Assembly: GCA_945870885.1 (NCBI GenBank)
Contig: CAMBTR010000003.1
Span: 1-40,526 of the forward strand
Length of the DNA: 40,526 nt
Direction of reading: 5' to 3'
From: Chryseobacterium gleum
GTDB taxonomy: Bacteria; Bacteroidota; Bacteroidia; NS11-12g; UBA955
Part shown: piece after piece, positions 38,438 to 40,526 of the stretch
Layout: the number at the start of each line of letters is the position of its first letter
How positions within the stretch are numbered: the first letter of the stretch is position 1
Position numbers and translations under genes: made by a program
Notes under the pieces: generated by a model
Databases searched by the model: none
Told to the model about the DNA's origin: nothing
Seen by the model: only the letters and a program-made list of their open reading frames with translations

Positions 38438-39805
38438 TTACTTCACCTCACGGATCCATACTTGTGGAACCGCAGATTCATAATAGAAAATCCCTTTATT
38501 CGCGTCTTTCTCCGAAGGAAAATCCTTCAAGAAAACATAATAACTCTTGTTGCTTGGGTCGTAGATTTTATAAGCAAAAACCCCTTTCTTGTAAAGATCC
38601 TTGATTTGCTTATTCGCCTTTGCCTCAAGACTATGTAAGCCGGCAACCAAATAGAATCCAGGTGATGGTTTCACTTTCTCAATTGGAGGTAATTTGATAC
38701 CTGAGGTATCCTTACCAGCTCCAAACGCTATCAAATCTTCCAAACTCGTAACCGTTACTTCCTTTTTATACGATGAACTATTCACATTAGCACCGCCTTC
38801 TGACTCACCATTCCCATTTTCACCAGAGCTGTTCAAATTTGCATCTCCTTCACCCTCTCCATCACCGCCATTGGAGCTATTTAAATCAGATCCATTTCTA
38901 GATCCGCCGCCCAATGCCGAAAACCCAATGTATGTGTGAAATTCATGTGAATTACCCAAAGCAATTCGTTGTGCACCTGTAGGCGTGTTATACGAGTACG
39001 ACACTTTAATGTCCGGCTGTGGTGAGAATCCAATATTACCACCAATCTGACCAATATCATTTCCGCCAATACCCATCCAGAATTTATCTTGGTAGTTAAA
39101 CGATGCATTATACTGGACCCTGTAATAATCAAAATTATAAGCCGATACATAAACCGATGGTTTCAACAAAATGTCATTCCCCAAATCAATATTGTATCCA
39201 AACAACAAACTCGCCTGCGATTGCATTTGATAAGATGCGGTGTAGTTATAATAGATATAGTCAAAACGAGGCTTACTCAATCGAGAAATCGCAAGCCCAC
39301 CAAACCACTTTTCTCCATTAATAAGAGCAGAAGCTCTCAAATCAGCACGAGTCACTGGGGGAGTTAACATCAACGATTTGATAATTGGGTCGTTGCCGCT
39401 AATGTAAACAGCCTTCGACATATCAAAGTTCTGCGACAATACGCCCACGCTCATTCCCAAATTCAAATTGGTAGTACTAGCCAAAGGCATGGAATATGCA
39501 TAGGTAGCATACGCATTGTGCATTTCTGAGAAGCCCACCCTTTCACGCATATAATACAAACCATACCCTGTATTCTTTGCAGGTACCGGCATCGCGATAT
39601 TCAACACCGTTGTTTGGGGACTACCCGGAACTGCAGAGAACATTTTATTGTACAACAAAGTAACATGTCCTTGTTCATGCGTATTCATGGCAGCAGGATT
39701 AATCATAGAATAATCCATGTAATACTGATCCAATTTCGCTCCCATTTGAGCGCTAACACTTCCAATGCACAAAGCAATGGCAGAAATGATGCTAATTTTT
39801 TTCAT
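38438..39805 (-). CDS. PorP/SprF-family T9SS membrane protein with C-terminal SPOR-like domain
   Basis: N-term AQMGAKLDQYYMDYSMINPAAMNTHEQGHVTLLYNKMFSAVPGSPQTTVLNIAMPVP...YGLYYMRERVGF; C-term SPGFYLVAGLHSLEAKANKQIKDLYKKGVFAYKIYDPSNKSYYVFLKDFPSEKDANKGIF. Confidence 0.9.
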   Translation of the reverse strand: MKKISIISAIALCIGSVSAQMGAKLDQYYMDYSMINPAAMNTHEQGHVTLLYNKMFSAVPGSPQTTVLNIAMPVPAKNTGYGLYYMRERVGFSEMHNAYATYAYSMPLASTTNLNLGMSVGVLSQNFDMSKAVYISGNDPIIKSLMLTPPVTRADLRASALINGEKWFGGLAISRLSKPRFDYIYYNYTASYQMQSQASLLFGYNIDLGNDILLKPSVYVSAYNFDYYRVQYNASFNYQDKFWMGIGGNDIGQIGGNIGFSPQPDIKVSYSYNTPTGAQRIALGNSHEFHTYIGFSALGGGSRNGSDLNSSNGGDGEGEGDANLNSSGENGNGESEGGANVNSSSYKKEVTVTSLEDLIAFGAGKDTSGIKLPPIEKVKPSPGFYLVAGLHSLEAKANKQIKDLYKKGVFAYKIYDPSNKSYYVFLKDFPSEKDANKGIFYYESAVPQVWIREVK

Positions 39806-39810
39806 CTGAA

Positions 39811-40526
39811 TTAACGAATTACTTGGATATAACCTCTAAACTCTTCGCCGTTAAAGCGATTTTTCATATAGTAAAAATAAATACCGGGCGTTAGATCTGT
39901 TCCGGAATTATCAACCGCCTTCCAATCATTTAAATAATTGCCGGTATAATAAACCAATTTGCCTTGTCGGTCACTGATGCGTATGTCGAACAAATATAAA
40001 TCCGCTAACTCACTCAAATCCCAAAAATCATTCTGCAAATCACCATTTGGAGTAATCAAATTCGGAATTCTAACCAACGGAGGATCAACCACCGTAACGA
40101 GAACAGAGTCATTGTCATCACAGCCGTTTGAGTCAGTGCCAGAAACATAATAGGTGCGCGTAGTTAACGGACGGGCAATAACAGAATCACCATTACCCCT
40201 ATTCAAAGTAGAACTATCAGTCCACCAATAATTGGTTGCACCAACCGCATGTAAATTCGCCTTTTTACCTCTGTAAATAGTGGTGTCACGATAAACAATA
40301 ATATTCGCCATCGGGAAAGCTTTTACTTGGACTGAATCAACGGCAGTACATATCCCAGACGTCGCTGTTACTTTATACCAACCCTTGCCGTATAATTTCT
40401 GGGTACGATTTGTGTCCTTCGCCCCAACCCAACGAATCGTATCTCCCCCACTCGCTGTAATATCAATTGAGTCGCCCTTACACAACGGCATACTTCCAAT
40501 AAACGAGAAGGAAACAACTGGCTTTA
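39811..40526 (-). CDS. Gliding-motility-associated C-terminal (T9SS type B) domain protein, 5' end outside window
   Basis: C-term RIPNLITPNGDLQNDFWDLSELADLYLFDIRISDRQGKLVYYTGNYLNDWKAVDNSGTDLTPGIYFYYMK...GYIQVIR; reading frame appears open to the window edge. Confidence 0.9.
   Translation of the reverse strand, partial: KPVVSFSFIGSMPLCKGDSIDITASGGDTIRWVGAKDTNRTQKLYGKGWYKVTATSGICTAVDSVQVKAFPMANIIVYRDTTIYRGKKANLHAVGATNYWWTDSSTLNRGNGDSVIARPLTTRTYYVSGTDSNGCDDNDSVLVTVVDPPLVRIPNLITPNGDLQNDFWDLSELADLYLFDIRISDRQGKLVYYTGNYLNDWKAVDNSGTDLTPGIYFYYMKNRFNGEEFRGYIQVIR

Noticed and set aside
38366-38638. 90-aa + strand ORF after DUF4159
   Set aside because: Mostly antisense to the SPOR-coding end of the PorP gene; no homology recognised.

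Overview
The window is a dense chromosomal segment from a Bacteroidota bacterium, inferred from gene content (T9SS sorting domains, SusC/SusD, PorP/SprF, gliding-motility C-terminal domains, fused SecDF, TAnnTTTG-type promoter boxes). It is mostly housekeeping and envelope genes: dprA (5'-truncated by the window), yidC, atpD-atpC, an ECF sigma factor next to a lycopene cyclase, an MCE/MlaD protein, a 1361-aa T9SS type A protein, an N-acetylmuramoyl-L-alanine amidase, an LptD-like protein, a peroxiredoxin, an FGE-fold protein, a SusC/SusD operon with two poorly characterised secreted proteins, lysA, and a probable purL > FAD oxidoreductase > PolX-like > GT9 > secDF transcription unit. It ends with a T9SS type B protein, ftsX-DUF3098-uppP, a DUF4159 gene, and a PorP/SprF-SPOR gene downstream of another type B protein that runs off the window. 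I saw no CRISPR array, rRNA, tRNA, transposase or phage module. The strongest unexplained signal is in the 5' third of the DUF4159 gene (about 37.58-37.83 kb). It contains a tandemly repeated start region and a run of inverted repeats, including two perfect palindromes with 23-bp and 21-bp arms inside coding sequence. At least the second lies over a segment whose protein length and motifs look normal for the family. Other notable items are a PolX homologue that appears to have lost its nucleotidyltransferase motif, a PorP/SprF-SPOR fusion, two convergent genes sharing one CTAG as both stop codons, and an operator-like inverted repeat between the -33 and -7 boxes of a T9SS cargo promoter. All calls come from reading the sequence; no database search was run.
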